A DNA stretch of 61,084 nt from Zygnema cylindricum (taxonomy: Eukaryota; Streptophyta; Zygnematophyceae; Zygnematales; Zygnemataceae): NCBI GenBank assembly GCA_037447655.1, contig JBBHKE010000095.1, forward strand, positions 64,001-125,084, written 5' to 3'. Made by a program: the position numbers and the translations under genes. The notes under the pieces are model-generated. The model was not told where the DNA came from and did not search any database. It saw only the letters and a program-made list of their open reading frames with translations. This document shows, piece after piece, positions 10,814-22,539 of the stretch (its first letter is position 1; the number at the start of each line of letters is the position of its first letter).

Positions 10814-12606
10814 CTAGTCTAATTTTACCTTCAGTTTTAGTCCACATTTTTCTCTACAATATTTCAATTTAGGAGAGGGCACTGGTTTTGTCATCATATC
10901 AACCACCATTTCCTCATCAGATCTATATACAAGATTCACAATCTTATTCTCAACTTTTTCCCTCACAAACCCCAATATTATGTCCATATACTTAGCTTTA
11001 AAATGATGTTTTGGATTAGCTGCAATTGCAATGGCAGTTTGATTATCACAAAACACTTCATGCACTCCCTCCTTCATATACCCCAATTTTTGCAACAAGG
11101 ATTTGACCCACATCAACTCTTTCACAGCACAACAAGAGGCCATGTACTCAGCCTCCATAGTAAACTGAGCAACCATGTTTTGTTGTTTACTGCTCCAACA
11201 GCATGCACCTTCCCCAACATACAACACATACCCAGAAGTGCATCTTCTCATAGGTGCGTCCCCATAATTGGCATCACTCCAAGTAGTGATGTCACTGTGC
11301 TCCCCTCCCAAATGCAACTATAACTTTGTAGTTCCCACCAGATATCTCATGACTCTCTTGGTTGCCTCCCTGTCTCTCTTCATAGGATCATTAAGACTCC
11401 TAGTGAGTACTCCAACTGCTGCTGCTATTTCCGGCCTGGTATAGTTCCTAAAATAGATTAAACTTCCAAAGACCTGTCTATAAGGGATAGACTTCATAAA
11501 CTCCCTCTCCTCTGGACTCATCTGATCATCAAAGATCATCACTCCTCCTTCTTCCCACCCATCACTTACTTTTTTCAAGTTAATGGGAGTGGTACAACTG
11601 TTAGCATTTTCCATCTAGAATTTCTCAAGTATATTACTTATTGATTCATTTTGAGTAAGTCTGATAATCTTCTTCCCCCTATCTCTTTCCATTTGAATCC
11701 CCAAAATTTATCTTGCCTCCCTTAAATCCTTCATATCAAATCTTATTCTAAGATCCTTCTTTAACTTATTGAACTTTTTCAAAGATTTACTCAACACAAG
11801 CAGATCATCCACATAAATTGCAATAAAAATGGCACCATTCTCATCTTCAAACATATAGATAGAATGGTCAAAGCTGATATGAAAATATCCCATCTTGTAA
11901 GAAACTATTGTAGAGTTTTATTCCACTGTCGGGGAGCCTGCTTCAGTCCATATAAGGACTTTATGAACCTGCAGACTTTGCTCTCTTCTCCTTCTTCCAC
12001 GAACCCCTCGGGTTGACTCATGAAAATTTCTTTCTCTAACTCACCATTAAGAAAAGTTGTCTTAATGTCCATCTGGTGTATTTCCATGTCTTCGGCTGCT
12101 GCCACACTGAGGCGAATCCTTACTAATGGGAACCAAACAACTGGAGCAAAGGTCTGCTCATAGTCAATCCCCTCCTTTTGGGTGAACCCATTCGCTACCA
12201 ATCGAGCCTAAACTCTCTCAATGGTATTATCTAGGTTCAGTTTTAGTTCAAATACCCATTTACACCGAATAGATTTTCTGTCTAGAGGACAATCCGCTAG
12301 TTCTCAAGTATTTGCTTCCATGATCGAAGCCATCTCATCATTTATGGCTCTAATCCATCTTTATTTATGTAGACTATTCACTGCCTCTGAATAAGACTAA
12401 AGCTCATCTGGGTGAGATAGCTTAGTTACCTTATGAGCGGCTTATTTTTTTTGTATCCTTTTGCTGCTCCTTCTTCCTCCCTCAAACTCCGAAGCTGGAA
12501 TGGATGGAAGTCTCGGATTTCTTCTCACTGTCTCATCGGCTCCTTTATCCATGGAAGTCGGTTCTTGTCCCCCTTCTTCAATCTCGTTGAAGTCCATAGG
12601 AGTATG
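10814..12606 (-). pseudogene. Element B reverse transcriptase-RNase H (3' part of pol)
   Basis: The RT blocks read MVANGFTQKEGIDYEQTFAP, MDIKTTFLNGELEKEIFMSQ and KVCRFIKSLYGLKQAPRQWN (11905-12201). The catalytic box AIYVDDLLVL follows (YVDD at 11804-11815). The RNase H domain (10814-11317) keeps TTWSDANYGD, TMEAEYMA and FCDNQTAI. These are the best-preserved RT-RH sequences of the A/B family here. Frameshifts and stops between blocks make it inactive. It would copy the element RNA into DNA. Confidence 0.9.
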
Positions 12607-13591
12607 TGAACTGTGAGACCTCCATTGGTACTCAGAGCACACAGTTTACCAGAAGCCTCTGGATGATCTCAACCCCTAGGTCTTTGTACGAGTATAGCAG
12701 ACAGCCAAACAGTATACAAACTAACTAAAGTGCACCACTTTGAAAAACTGACTCCTTTGAGCATGTCACAAAAAGAATATTTGAATTTGCTCCCCTGAGC
12801 AGTTAATTATCAATGGTCAAAGATGACCTTTTATACCAGAGCTCCCTGGGAGAGAGGCGGCTAACTCTAATTTTCTAAGTCCTAAACCCCTCTCTAAACC
12901 CTCTTTTGTTGATGTACGGTGCCAATCAGTTGAGTGTACAGTACAGAAAGGTACTTGGTCCGGAGTACTTTCTTATGGTCATTGTACGACATGGCCAGAA
13001 AGATGACGCCTGCCATGTCTGGGTTCGCCATAGTATGTCCCAAAGATGCCGTCATCCAATGTCATGCTGCCACGTGTCACCTGTTGTGGCTATTAACGCA
13101 AACTGCCAAATCGACCATTCCGCGATGTCATCTTCTTTCTCCCCTGTTTGATTGATGTCGGCCTTAATTTATAACCGTTTATATATAATCAGTACTTTTC
13201 GGTGTAACTCTATTTAACTGTGTCTGTGTGATTGTGGTCTATTTTTTAATAAACCGAGCTTCTCTATTTCGTCATGTTTAAGTAGCTATCGTACCTTATA
13301 TACTTGAACACTGGTCTTAGACTAAAGGGCAAGACTAACGGCTACTTTGACAGACGCTGGGTACCAGGATCAAATCCTAGGTTCGTCAATCCTTTTGGTG
13401 AGTTTACCAAGGATATACCTTCTAACTCTATAAGGAGCATGGGCATCCACGACTCTAGCTTCCTCCCTAGCCTTCTGTGACTATGACAAGTATGGAGGCT
13501 AGAGAGAGAAGCTAGAAGCAAGCTGCCTCTTCTTTTTCCTACTTCTATTTAAATCAATTAAATAACCTAGAAAATACCTTTTATTTCAACA
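12607..13591 (-). repeat. 3' LTR of element C
   Basis: 985 bp on the minus strand, starting TGTTGAAATAAAAGG at 13591. The end reads CTCACAGTTCA, with the in-LTR ATG at 12623-12625. Contains the antisense tRNA-like module (13318-13396) and a TATAAAAG box near 12830. Confidence 0.92.
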
Positions 13592-13850
13592 CTCCCGTTA
13601 TTTTCTAGTCACTTTTAATTTTAAGTCCACATCTTTCTCTGCAAAAAAATAATTTAGGTAAAGGTACAGGCTTAGTCATCATGTTTGCCACCATCTTACT
13701 GTCTGGTCTGTATTCTAGACTTATTATTTTGTTCTCCACCTTTTCTCTAACAAAGCTAAGTTTGATGTCCATGTGTTTTGCTTTAAAATGATGTTTCAGA
13801 TTAGCAGCAATTGCAATTGATGCTTGATTATCACAGAATATTTTCTGAAT

Positions 13851-14417
13851 TCAACTCTCAAGATGCCCTAATTCACCATGCATGGATTTGAACCACATCA
13901 ATTCCTTCACAACAGAGGAAGATACCATATACTTTGCCTCCATGGTAGATTGAGCAATGACCTTTTGTTGCTTACTGCTCCAGCAACAAGCACCATTCCC
14001 CACATACAACACATATCTAGATGTACATCTTCTCATCGGAGTATCCCCATAGCTGACATCACTCCAAGTGGTGATGTTAGTGTTTTCCCCACCTAGATGC
14101 AGCCATAGATCTCTAGTTCCTATGAGATATCTGAGGACCCTTTTAGCTGCTTCCCAATCCCTTTTGGTAGGAGCATTCAGACTCCTACTTAGTACTCCAA
14201 CAGCTGCTGCCAAATCCGGTCTGGTACAATTCATGAAATAAATCAGACTGTCCATTACCTGTCTGTATGGGATAGTCTGCATGAACTTCCTCTCTTCTGG
14301 ACCTAGTTGATCATCTAGAATTAGGATGTCTCCTTCCTCATTCCCCTCGCTTACCTTCTTTAGATCCATGGGAGTTGTGCGACTGTTGGCTTTGTCCATT
14401 TGAAATTTTTCCAACAT
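13851..14417 (-). pseudogene. Element C RT C-terminus and RNase H
   Basis: A 188-residue open stretch: MLEKFQMDKANSRTTPMDL, then PYRQVMDSLIYFMNCTRPDL and RPDLAAAVGVLSRSLN (RT connection), then LHLGGENTNITTWSDVSYGD and STMEAKYMVSS (RNase H). The RNase H frame breaks near 13855. The glutamate motif MEAEYM seen in B is MEAKYM here, a GAG to AAG change in an active-site residue of copia RNase H. Confidence 0.88.
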
Positions 14418-14435
14418 GTTTCCAATTGCCTCTTT

Positions 14436-15889
14436 CTAAGTTAGTCTAATTATTCTCTTTTCTATATCTCTCTCTACTTGTATTCCCAAAATATATCTTA
14501 TCTCCCCCATGTCTTTCATCTCAAATCTTCCCTTCATATATGTTTTTAGTTTGTTGATTTTCTCCATTGACTTACTGAGAACAAGCAAATTATCAACGTA
14601 AATTGCAATAAAGATGACACCTTTCTCATCTTCAAAAACGTAAATTGAATGATCTGAATTGATCCAAATATATCCTAGACGAGTGAGGAACTCATCAAGT
14701 TTCTTGTTCCATTGTCTAGGCGCCTGTTTGAACCATAAAGAGATTTGATCAGCCGACATACCTTACTTTCATCTCCTTGTTCCACGAATCCTTCCGGCTT
14801 TCGCATGAAGATCTCCTCCTCTAGTTCGCCATGCAAGAAGGCAGTTTTGATGTCCATCTGGTGTACTTCTATGTCTTCTATAGCTGCCAGACTGAGAAGT
14901 ATCTGGACCGAGGGAAATCTGACAACCGGAGTGAATGTTTTTTCGTAGTCTATTCCCTCTTTCTGAGTAAAACCTTTCGCCACTAACCGGGCCTTATACC
15001 GCTCAATAGTATTGTCAGGATTCAGTTTTAATTTGAAAACCCACTTACATCCAATTGGTTTTCTATCGGGTGGATAGTCCACCAACTCCCATGTGTTTGC
15101 CGCCATGATTGAAGCCATCTCTTCATTTATGGCCATCTTCCACCGGTTTTTTTCCAGACAGTTCATTGCCTTTTCATATGTTTGAGGTTCGTCCGAGTGA
15201 GACAGTTTAGTTACCTTGTTGTTAACTTGTTTCTCTTGACGCCTTTTGCTGCTTCTTCTCCCTCCCTCAAAATCTGTGGCCGGAATAAATGGTTTTCGTG
15301 GATTCTTTCGAAACACCGTGGCTTTTCCCCTGTCCCTCGGATCCATATCAGTTTCCACCACGTCTTTCGCTTGTGTCATTAGTGATTCCAAGTCCAATTC
15401 TTTCTCTTTCTGTTTTGAATCTTCAAGGATATCATCTGAACTTGCAAGAGTATTGTCTTCTTGAAGACCCGGATAGTTAGGAAGATGAAAGTCATCACAA
15501 TTGTCTGACTCAAATCTGATTCTGACTGACTTTGAAGATTTGAAGGGATCTACCGACTTCCCTTCATCCATGGCTACCATATGTTTTACTAAAATTATAT
15601 CTTCTCTCTTTAGATCATACACTGTATACCCTTTTACATCCTCATCATATCCTAGCAAGTATCCGGGTTTCCCTTTAGGATCTAGTTTCCAGTTTTATTT
15701 ATCTGTATCTAAAATGAAGACTTTACTATCGAAAACTTTTAAGTGAGATAGATCTGGTTTTCGGCTGGTCCATTTCTCATATTGAGTTTGGCCTTTCACC
15801 GCCGAAGTTAGTACTCTGTTTCTCAAATAGTTAGCACAATTCATAGCTTCGGCCCAAAATCTTTTTCCTATCTTTTTATGTGACAACAT
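14436..15889 (-). pseudogene. Element C integrase C-terminus and reverse transcriptase
   Basis: A 327-codon open stretch (14675-15658) runs from the integrase tail (MLGYDEDVKGYTVYDLKRED) through a linker. It continues into the RT fingers (IGCKWVFKLKLNPDNTIERY, VHQMDIKTAFLHGELEEEIF). A frameshift near 14700 leads to the palm segment 14436-14759. There the catalytic box reads IYVDNLLVL (14589-14600): the second catalytic aspartate is Asn (GAT to AAT), which should abolish polymerase activity. Upstream 15695-15889 carries the start of the C-terminal integrase domain. Confidence 0.9.
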
Positions 15890-15892
15890 ACT

Positions 15893-16429
15893 TCAGGCAC
15901 TGTCATTTAGTGTCCTATTCAATCTCTCGGTAACACCATTCTGTTCGGGGTTTTCTGGAACTGTCTTTTGATGTTGAACACCATCCTCCCTTAAGAACTC
16001 CTCAAACTGATTTGAGGTATATTCCCCTCCATTGTCACTTCTTACTCTCTTTATTGGGGTCTCGTGAAGTTTCTCGGCCCATGCCTTCAAATGTTTGAAA
16101 TACTCCGGAGTTTCTGATTTGTTTTTCAGAAAGTATACCCGAGAGTACCGGGACCAATCATCATTAATGGTTAGCATAAATCTTTTGCCTCCGGGTGATG
16201 GCACTCTCGCTGGTCCCCAAATGTTCGTGTGTACCAAATCAAGAACCTTTTCTCCTTTATAACTTGCTTCTTTTGGGAATGGTAAGCTGTGTGCTTTACC
16301 TTGGGCACACCCACTGCAATCACTCACATTATCATTTTCCCCAAAGCGTATCCCTTCAACTATTCCCAACTTTTTCATTTCTTTTAACTTTTCTAGATTG
16401 ACATGCCCGAGTCTCTTATGCCACAACAT
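15893..16429 (-). pseudogene. Element C integrase (zinc and catalytic core)
   Basis: The 178-residue segment starts LWHKRLGHVNLEKL with the HHCC zinc motif (DCSGCAQGK). It continues through VHTNIWGPARVP, RVRSDNGGEYTSNQFEEF and ENPEQNGVTERLNRTL. The first catalytic Asp is replaced by Asn (HTN instead of HTD); the second Asp and the Glu are present. The length is normal for a copia integrase core. It should be catalytically dead. Confidence 0.9.
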
Positions 16430-16450
16430 AATATCATTGACACCAGCATA

Positions 16451-17960
16451 TTAAAGTTTGAGTTTTTCATTACTTAAAGCAAGCCTGAACATTCCTTGGC
16501 TACCTTTCTCAACTGTGAAATACACATCTTCCTCAAAGCTAGTTGTAAAGACTCTTTTTCTGGTGCTAGTTTCAAATCCTTTATCATCTAATACAGATGT
16601 AGAGATAAGGTTTTTGTTTAACTTCGGAATAAACAATACATCGGAGAGCGTAACTATTGAGGTTTTTCCCTCCACTAAGACTTTCAGATCTACCGATCCT
16701 ACATAAGTGGTGGTCACTACTCTCCCATCCCCATATTCAATCTCTACTGTAGGGATCTTTCTCAGCTTAGTAAACAAATGCTTATCCTTGCGCATGTGCA
16801 TGGAGGTACCAAAATCCACAATTTTGCCTCCTTCACCTTTCAGTCCACCAAAAGCACATTTGTGCCTTCGTGGGATTTCGACTTCTTTCTTTACCTCCAA
16901 CTCTTCATCCAAAAGAAGCTCATCGTCCTCCTCATCGCATTCCTCCTCGAGTACCTGTGTGACAAGTGCCTTTTTCTTTCCTCGTGTCTGACCCACGGTC
17001 TGGCCCTGCTTTATCCGAGGCTCGGTCAGTTTTGTACATTCCGCCATGTAATGCCCGAGTTTCTTGCACAAATGATAAAGCCCCTTTGGTCCCCTTGTTC
17101 CGGACTCATCGGAGTGATTTTTCAAGTGTTCCCCTCCATGACTTCTACGGGGTTTCCGTGAATCTTTGTTTCTCCAACTTGCTCCGGCCGCCAAGACTTG
17201 TCCACTCTTAACTCCCCTCCGGATTTTGATTGTGTTCTCTCGGACGAGGATCATACCAACTATTGAATTCCATATCCGATTGGAGTCCGACAGATCCTCT
17301 ACCCGATTTACAATGTTCTCATACTCATCGAGTAGTTTCATGAGTAAGTAGTGAACCTTGGCCTTCTCGGTTTCTACTTTTCCGGCACATTCTAACTTCA
17401 TGAAGAGTATAGCCAGCTCGTTAAAGAAATCGATCATCTTCTCTCCTTTGTGAAAGTATCCATTGATCCTTTGATTTGCTAGATTCTGTTCCAGAATAGT
17501 ACCGCTACGGTACATCTCTATAAGCGCATCCCACAGATCGGATGCCCTTTCCACCTGCAAATGAGGACCTGCGAGTCCTTGTGTGAGATGACGGAAGACA
17601 AAGTGCTTCGCTGCCATATTGTTGTAGTCCCAGGTATCGATGTCATTTTCCTCATTCCTCGGAATAAGAGACATGAAAGCAGATTCGGTTGCTATAGGTG
17701 TGGTTTTCTATTTTTCTTTCCCTTTATCCATCACGATGCTTTCTCCGTCCTCTGAGTCATCTGATGGTGGTTGATCAGGTTTCCTACAAAATCTGCTTCT
17801 TGCAAACCCTGGAGGGATAGCAGGACCGAATGGGCGCTTCACTCGCCCACTCACTATTCCCCTAAATCTTTTCTCACATAGGGCTCTTATCATCATACTT
17901 TCCTAGTAGATAAACCCAGCCCCATTGAATATGGGCACCCTAGAGGGTGGGCCCATAACC
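16451..17960 (-). pseudogene. Element C gag-protease
   Basis: A 407-residue open segment (16451-17674) holds most of gag and the protease. A broken N-terminal piece follows (17675-17960: VMGPPSRVPIFNGAGFIY, ALCEKRFRGIVSGRVKRP). The gag core motif is VFRHLTQGLAGPHLQVERAS. The zinc knuckle is LYHLCKKLGHYMAEC: the first Cys is Tyr. The protease site is KIVDFGTSMHM: the catalytic DSG is DFG. The acidic hinge (EECDEEDDELLLDEELEV) is shared with A, B and E. The gag start codon expected in the LTR is CTG in the 5' copy (17978-17980). Confidence 0.9.
17946..17960 (-). other. Primer-binding site of element C
   Basis: GGTTATGGGCCCACC on the minus strand immediately inside the 5' LTR, identical to the site of element A and complementary to the initiator tRNA-Met anticodon arm. 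Confidence 0.8.
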
Positions 17961-18936
17961 AGCAACTCTGAGACCTCCAGAGCAAGCAGCTTACCAGAAG
18001 CCTCTAGGATGATCTCAACCCGTTGGTCTTTGTACGAGGATAGCTGACAGCCACACAGTATACAGCCAAACCAGATTGTGCCACTTGGAAAAAGTGACTC
18101 CCATGAGTCTGTCACAAAAAGAATCCTTGAATTTGCTCCCCTAAGCAGTTAATTATCAATGGTCAAAGATGAACTTTTATACAGGAGCTCCCTGGGAGAG
18201 AGGCGGCTACCTCTAATTTTCTAAGTCCTAAACCCTTCTCGAAACCCTCTTCTACTAATGTACGGAGCCAATCAATTGAGTGTACAGTACAGAAAGGTAC
18301 TTGGTCCGGAGTACTTTCTTATGGTCATTGTACGACATGGCCAGAAAGACGACGCTTGCCATGTTTGGGTTTGCTATAGTATGTCCCAAAGATGCACACA
18401 TCTAATGTCATGCTACCACGTGTCACCTGTTGTGGCTATTATCGCAAACCGCTGAATCGACCATTTCGCGATGCTGGCTTCTTTCTCCCCCGTTAGATTG
18501 ATGTCGGCCTTAATTTATAACCGTTAATATATAATTAGTAATTTTCGGTGTAACACTATTTAACTGTGTCTGTGTGATTGTGGTCCGTGTTTCAATAAAC
18601 CGAGCTTCTCTATTTCGTCATGTTTAAGTAGCTATCGTACCCTATATACTTCAACATTGGTTTTAGACTACAGGGTAAGACTGACGGCTACTTTGAGAGA
18701 TGTTGGGTACCAAGATCAAATCCTGGGTCTGTCAATCCTTTTGGTGAGTTTACAAAGGATCTGCCTTCTGAATCTATAAGGAGCATGGGCATCCATGGCT
18801 CTAGCTTCCTCCCCAGCGTTCAGTGACTACAACAAGTATAAAGGCTAGAGAGAGAAGCTAGAAGCATGCTCCCTTTGCTTTTTCCTACTTCTAGTTTAAT
18901 CAATTAAATAACCTAGAAAATACCTTTTATTTCAAT
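17961..18936 (-). repeat. 5' LTR of element C
   Basis: 976 bp, homologous to 12607-13591. Both hold the block TGGTCCGGAGTACTTTC and the antisense tRNA-like module (18661-18740). TATAAAAG lies at 18174-18181. The terminal bases are worn (AGC instead of TGC at the inner end, TTCAAT instead of TTCAACA at the outer end). Confidence 0.92.
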
Positions 18937-20345
18937 TGTTTCTCATGAGTCTCTTGTATCTTAGATTTACCCAGAATCAGCAATCATAATTTCACTCATG
19001 TCCTTTTCGGGAACGACCGAGTTCTCCTCACTTTCACACTCAAATCTGATTCTTATCTTCTTTGTATATTTTAAAGGGTTAAATGACTTCCCTTCATCCA
19101 TGACAGCTAAGTGTTTGACCAGAATGATATCTTTCGTTGCTAAATCATAGACTTTATATCTCTAAACATCCTCATCATATCCCACAAAGTATCCAAGTTT
19201 TCCCTAAGCATCTAGTTTCCAGTTTTTCCTATCCGTGTCAAGACTGTAAACCTGGCTACCGAATACTTTAAGGTGTGAGATATCTGGTTTCCTTCCAACC
19301 CATCTCTCGTAAGGTGTCACTCCCTTTACAGCTGAGGTAAGGAGTGTATTCTTAATGAAGTTGGCACAGTTAATTGCTTCTACCCAAAATCTCTTTCCTA
19401 TTTTCTTGTTGGCCAACATACTGCATGCATTATCTTCTACTGTTCGATTCAATCTCTCATCTACCCCATTTTGTTTCGGGTTATATGGTATAGTTTTCTG
19501 GTGCTGCACTCCCTCATCTCTTAGATATTCCTCAAACTGGTTAGAGGTATATTCCCCCCCATTATCACTCCTTATCCTCTTAATGTGGGTTTCATACAAC
19601 TTCTCACTCCAGGCTTTATATTCTTTGAAGTAAGTTGATGCTTCAGAAAATTTGTTTTTAGAAAGTAGACTCTAGAGTATCTAGACCAATCATCGGTTAT
19701 TTTCATCATAAACCTCTTTCCTCCGACCAAAGGTACTTTTGTAGGTCCCCAAATATCTGTGTGGACCAAATCTAACACTTTATCACCTCTATATGTAGCG
19801 GCTTTAGGAAAAGGAAGTATGTGAGCCTTACCTTGAGCACAGCCACTACAATCATCCATCATTTCATTATCTCCAAACTAAATGCCTTTAACTACCCTAA
19901 GCTTTTTCATTTCCCTCAACCTATCATAATGCACATGCCCCAACCGCTTATGCCAAATCATCAACTTAGGAACACCAACATAGTAAGCATTCTTTTTTTC
20001 ATTACTCAGGTTAAGCCTAAACATTCCTTGGCTACCCTTATCTATCCTGAAGTAAACTTCATCCCCTTACTTAGCGGTAAAGACTCCCTTTCTAGTGAAG
20101 GTATCAAACTCTTTGTCATCTAATACAGACGTAGAGACAAATTTTTACTCAGCTGAGGAATGTAGAGTACATCTGAGAATGTAATTATAGAAGTCTTACC
20201 CTCCACTAAGACTTTCAAATCTATTGATCCCACTAGATCTGTAGTAACCACTCTCCCATCCCCATTCTCCATCTCTACAGTAGGGATCTTTCTTAGCTTA
20301 GTGAAGAATTCCTTATCACGACACATATGCATGGATGCACCTGAG
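18937..20345 (-). pseudogene. Element B integrase and protease (5' part of pol beyond C)
   Basis: The minus strand shows the protease (SGASMHMCRDKEFFTKLRKI, 20120-20345; catalytic DSG near 20345 intact). Next come the HHCC zinc region (DDCSGCAQGKAH) and HTDIWGPTKVP at 19572-19862. The core block IKRIRSDNGGEYTSNQFEEY ... NGVDERLNRT follows (19204-19599), with all three catalytic residues present. The C-terminal integrase tail follows to 18937, where C is inserted. Several stops separate the pieces. Confidence 0.9.
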
Positions 20346-20379
20346 TCAATAATCCATCCTTCCTGTGGAGCTTCCCGAA

Positions 20380-21467
20380 TTGCTCCAAGGGCACACTTCT
20401 ATCTCTAAGGGATCTCCTTCTCCTCTAGACTCTCGTCAAGAAGAAGCTCCCCATCCTCCTCATAGGACTCATCCTTGATTTCTCCTGTCATTTTTGTTAC
20501 CACAAGTGCCTTTTTCTTTCCTCCGGAAAAACTCCCTCCACGGTTCTCTTGGAGCCTCAGCTGCGACAGCTTGACGCAATCTGCGATGAAGAGTCTCGGC
20601 TTTTTGCAAAAATGACAAAGACCCTTTGGGGGCCTATGTCATCCACAATGATCTCTTTCCCCTTTGTACAGTTTCTTTGGGTCCTTCCCCCATCGATCCC
20701 CTCTTGCTGCTAAAGCTTGAATGCTCTCTCCTCCTCTCCTCATCTCCATTGTGTTTTCCTGCACAAGTATCATCTTGACCACTGTGTTCCATTTCCATGA
20801 ACTATCAGGCATTTCCTATACTCGGTACACTATGTTCTATACTCATCTGGTAACTTCACGATAAAGGTGTTAACATTCATTTTCATTTTACCTGTCGACC
20901 CGGCACTTTCCATCTCCATATACAAACAACAAAGATCATTACAGTAATTTAACATCTTTCCTCCTTTGTATGTGTAACTCAGTAGCTTTTGCTCAGCCAA
21001 CTGGAGCTCTTGAATAGTTCTAGCTCTATTAATCTCCACCAAACTCACCCACAATTCCTCGGCCTTGTAAATGTGAAGATGGGGGTGGCAAGAGCTTGAG
21101 TGAGGTGCCTCATAATGAAGTTCTTGGCAGCCATGTTTACATCCTCCCACATTTGAGTATCGTTCTCCGCCGTCTTCATAGTCGCCGCTCCCAGTACTAT
21201 GGCAATAGGAGTAAGGGGTGTCTCCTTCCCTTTCCTCTTTTTGGACACACTGCTGTCCCCATCATCTGCCTCCTCCGCTAAGGCAGCCGTTGCTGCAGGA
21301 AACCTTACTCCTCCAAATCGTGGTGGAGTTCCCGAGGTGGAAGTTTCACTTGTCCAATGATGATACCCCAGTATCGTTTTTCGCACAAAGCTCCTATCAT
21401 CATGGCATCCTAATAGATGAACCCAGATCCATTGAAGGTGGGCACCCTAGAGGGTGGGCCCATAACC
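20380..21467 (-). pseudogene. Element B gag remnant
   Basis: Broken frames hold the gag core (NFIMRHLTQALATP; ELWVSLVEINRARTIQELQL, 20830-21386). The zinc knuckle CHFCKKPRLFIADC lies near 20600, with its His changed to Leu. The ATG in the LTR (21485-21487) is kept, but the fifth codon is TAA, so translation from it would stop at once. Otherwise as in element A. Confidence 0.86.
21453..21467 (-). other. Primer-binding site of element B
   Basis: GGTTATGGGCCCACC on the minus strand, directly next to the LTR end, which here reads TTGCG instead of TTGCA. Confidence 0.8.
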
Positions 21468-22503
21468 CGCAATTATGTGTCCTCCATTCGACCACAAAAT
21501 ACAAGAAGCCTCTAAATAGTATTTAACTAACCCACTTCAAGCCACAACCACTGCTGTCCAGGAAGGCAATGACAGTTTCACTACAATCCTGTGCAGCTTG
21601 GACTCCCCTGAGTCTGTAGCAAAAAGAATCACTGAAAACGGTCAACTAGATGATAAGTTATAAGCCGGCAAAATTACCAATTTATACAACCTCTCAAAGA
21701 GAGAGAAGACCACCTACCAGATTTTTCTAAGTCCTAGCTCCCTCTCACAACCCCTATCTACTTACTGTACGAACCAATTTGAATACTGTACTGTACATAA
21801 AAGTACTACAGCCGATGTACTCTTTGTACGACCTTTGTACGACAAGGCCATTAAGCGGATGCGTGTCCATTTTCCACTCGTCCGTACGTTCCTCGAAATT
21901 CCCGCGACCGAATGTTATTTCTCCACGTGGCGCTAGGTCATGCCACGTCACTAAATGCCAAAGTGACCATTCCGGGATTTTGGCGATGATGTGCGCCGTT
22001 GGATTTGACTCGAAATGCAATCTCAGCCGTTATTAAAATTTGTGCGATATTTGTTTCGCTGTCGAAACAACATTGCGCGGTATCCGTTTCAAAGTAGTAT
22101 CGTACTTCGTACTTTATAAAACTGTATCTATGCATGCCGTATAAAGTTTCATTTAAATGAATTTGTTCCCTCCTAAATACATATATATTTATCACATACT
22201 ATAGCATTTAGCATTGGTCCTCGTTCAATAGGATAAAGCTGACCGCTATCGGCCAACTTGATGAACAGCAAGTACCGAGATCAATTCCCGGGTCCATCAG
22301 GTATATATTTAGTAACCTACTAAAAATAACTGCCTGTTGAACAAAGGCAGCTATGGATCAACCACCCTCTCTATCCTTCAGTGATTACAACAAGTATGGG
22401 GGCTAGAGAGAGGAGGTGGAGGCAGGTTGTCCGTCCTTTTCTTTTCCTTTTATACTAACATATTAAACCTAGAAAATACTCTAGAAATCTATTAATTTCA
22501 ACA
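21468..22503 (-). repeat. 5' LTR of element B
   Basis: 1036 bp, TGTTGAAATTAATAG at 22503. Homologous to the LTRs 9811-10800 and 4238-5243. TATAAAT box at 21680-21686. The tRNA-like module spans 22211-22300. The adjacent TGAAA (22504-22508) is the target duplication. Confidence 0.94.
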
Positions 22504-22524
22504 TGAAACACGCTATGGACAACA

Positions 22525-22539
22525 GGTTATGGGCCCACG
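22525..22539 (+). other. Primer-binding site of element D
   Basis: GGTTATGGGCCCACG follows the LTR end GACAACA on the plus strand: one base different from the other elements, same tRNA target. Confidence 0.78.

Larger units (their letters stand above)
12607..18936 (-). mobile_element. Copia element C (innermost insertion, most complete)
   Basis: LTRs at 12607-13591 (3') and 17961-18936 (5'), internal part 4369 bp with gag, protease, integrase, RT and RNase H. It interrupts element B at a point equivalent to A position about 1710, so it is the last of the nested insertions. Long open segments survive (327 and 407 codons). Nevertheless the zinc knuckle, protease, integrase and RT each lack one key residue. 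The LTR ends are slightly worn and no clean target duplication is visible. It is a different subfamily from A/B. Confidence 0.94.
9811..22503 (-). mobile_element. Copia element B, inserted in D and itself carrying C
   Basis: LTRs at 9811-10800 (3') and 21468-22503 (5') on the minus strand, with identical TGAAA duplications at 9806-9810 and 22504-22508. Without C the internal part is about 4.34 kb and holds gag, protease, integrase, RT and RNase H in copia order. It belongs to the same family as A. Element C sits in the integrase-RT linker (12607-18936). Sequence identity of the flanks with A positions 1690-1720 shows the original continuous gene. Confidence 0.95.

Noticed and set aside
16458-17351. 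Several plus-strand open frames over element C
   Set aside because: Antisense to the gag-protease frame; no motif of their own.
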